DNA from: an uncultured Clostridia bacterium
GTDB taxonomy: Bacteria > Bacillota > Clostridia > Oscillospirales > Oscillospiraceae
Reading direction: 5' to 3'
DNA: 6,725 bases
NCBI GenBank assembly: GCA_947177115.1
Contig: CAMWTG010000151.1
Span: 1-6,725, forward strand
Part shown: in pieces, positions 6,402-6,725 of the stretch
Position numbering within the stretch: position 1 is the first letter of the stretch
Layout of the letters: every line of letters begins with the position of its first letter
Notes under the pieces: model-generated
Told to the model about the DNA's origin: nothing
Database searches by the model: none
What the model saw: only the letters and a program-made list of their open reading frames with translations
Program-made: the position numbers and the translations under genes

Positions 6402-6416
6402 GCAAGCTCTGCTTGC
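6402..6416 (-). repeat. Short hairpin directly after the cbiD stop codon
   Basis: On the minus strand GCAAGC, AGA and GCTTGC form a perfect 6-bp stem with a 3-nt loop, starting 1 nt past the TAA of cbiD. T runs appear only after GGTAAAAAG (as TTTTTC then TTTT), too far for an efficient intrinsic terminator. It may still give partial termination or protect the 3' end of cbiD messenger. Together with the adjacent palindrome it makes the gap before cbiF highly structured. Confidence 0.6.
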
Positions 6417-6417
6417 T

Positions 6418-6725
6418 TTATGGGTGGTTCCGATGGACAATTTTCTGCAGGAGCGCGTCTGCGTTGTCCGTGCGGCTCAACGCGCCGTATACCTTGGAAA
6501 ACAGGACCGCTCCGATTTCCAGATTCTCGCCTGCGCGGGACCTCAGATGAAAACCAGCTCTTTCCGTCAGCCGGGCAAGGACGCTCTCCCACAGGCCCGT
6601 CTCCCGCAATATCCGCAGCGCGTCATCGCAGGACACGCATTGCAGAAGCTCCTCCACACGCTCCGCCGCCAGCCCGGCCGCGGCGGCATGGGCGGCAATC
6701 AGCTCCATCCGGCAGTCTCCATACT
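6418..6725 (-). CDS. cbiD: Cobalt-precorrin-5B C1-methyltransferase CbiD, C-terminal part (gene continues beyond the window)
   Basis: CbiD methylates C1 of cobalt-precorrin-5B with S-adenosylmethionine to give cobalt-precorrin-6A. The frame is open to the right-hand edge and supplies 101 complete codons beginning Tyr-Gly-Asp-Cys before RMELIAAHAAAAG, which resembles the family's RMEILAAHAALAG region. Further matches are the segment around CVSCDDAL and the C-terminal block FHLRSRAGENLEIGAVLFS. The family is usually about 360-380 residues, so roughly the last quarter to third is seen. An internal Met codon at 6708 should not be taken as the start, because the homology continues upstream of it. 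The gene is the first visible member of the operon and ends with TAA followed at once by a hairpin. The identification rests on remembered family patterns in the least conserved third, backed strongly by the operon context. Confidence 0.85.
   Translation of the reverse strand, partial: YGDCRMELIAAHAAAAGLAAERVEELLQCVSCDDALRILRETGLWESVLARLTERAGFHLRSRAGENLEIGAVLFSKVYGALSRTDNADALLQKIVHRNHP

Noticed and set aside
6331..6417. Cobalamin riboswitch in the gap before cbiF
   Set aside because: The 87-nt gap is too short, and I see no B12-box-like sequence; a riboswitch would be expected upstream of the first operon gene, outside the window.
1..6725. CRISPR arrays, insertion sequences, tRNA or rRNA genes
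   Set aside because: No regularly spaced repeats, transposase motifs or tRNA/rRNA-like sequence were found by reading both strands.

Overview
The window is a GC-rich, densely packed stretch read almost entirely from the minus strand. It carries most of an anaerobic (early cobalt insertion) cobalamin biosynthesis operon, followed by the start of an unrelated two-component response regulator. Strong Shine-Dalgarno boxes, ATG/GTG starts, overlapping genes, high GC at third codon positions and AT-rich gaps suggest a high-GC gut Firmicute of the Oscillospiraceae type (Flavonifractor, Intestinimonas or Oscillibacter-like). That placement is an inference from style and protein resemblance, not a database result.

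Layout in the direction of transcription (high to low coordinates): the C-terminal third of cbiD (6725-6418, cut by the window edge); an 87-nt gap with two inverted repeats; cbiF (6330-5572); cbiG (5575-4547); cbiH (4554-3823); a three-domain fusion cbiJ-cbiE-cbiT (3830-1836); cbiB (1839-853); about 170 nt with no gene; a rho-independent terminator (about 677-646); a sigma-A type promoter with an extended -10 immediately behind it (644-616); and a PhoB/OmpR-family response regulator (526-1) that runs off the other edge.

The genes form one metabolic block. CbiH, CbiF, CbiG, CbiD, CbiJ, CbiT and CbiE catalyse consecutive steps from cobalt-precorrin-3 to cobalt-precorrin-8. CbiB acts much later, adding the aminopropanol arm at the membrane. 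All four junctions from cbiF to cbiB overlap by 4 or 8 nt, so translational coupling is likely; the cbiD-cbiF junction is the only open one. Genes for cobalt insertion (cbiK/cbiX), cbiL, cbiC, cbiA and cbiP, and any cobalamin riboswitch, are not visible and would have to lie outside the window.

I see no evidence of a wholly new system. The points most worth following up are the single-chain CbiJ-CbiE-CbiT fusion, the perfect 14-bp-arm palindrome between cbiD and cbiF, and the near-identical overlap sequence at two gene junctions.
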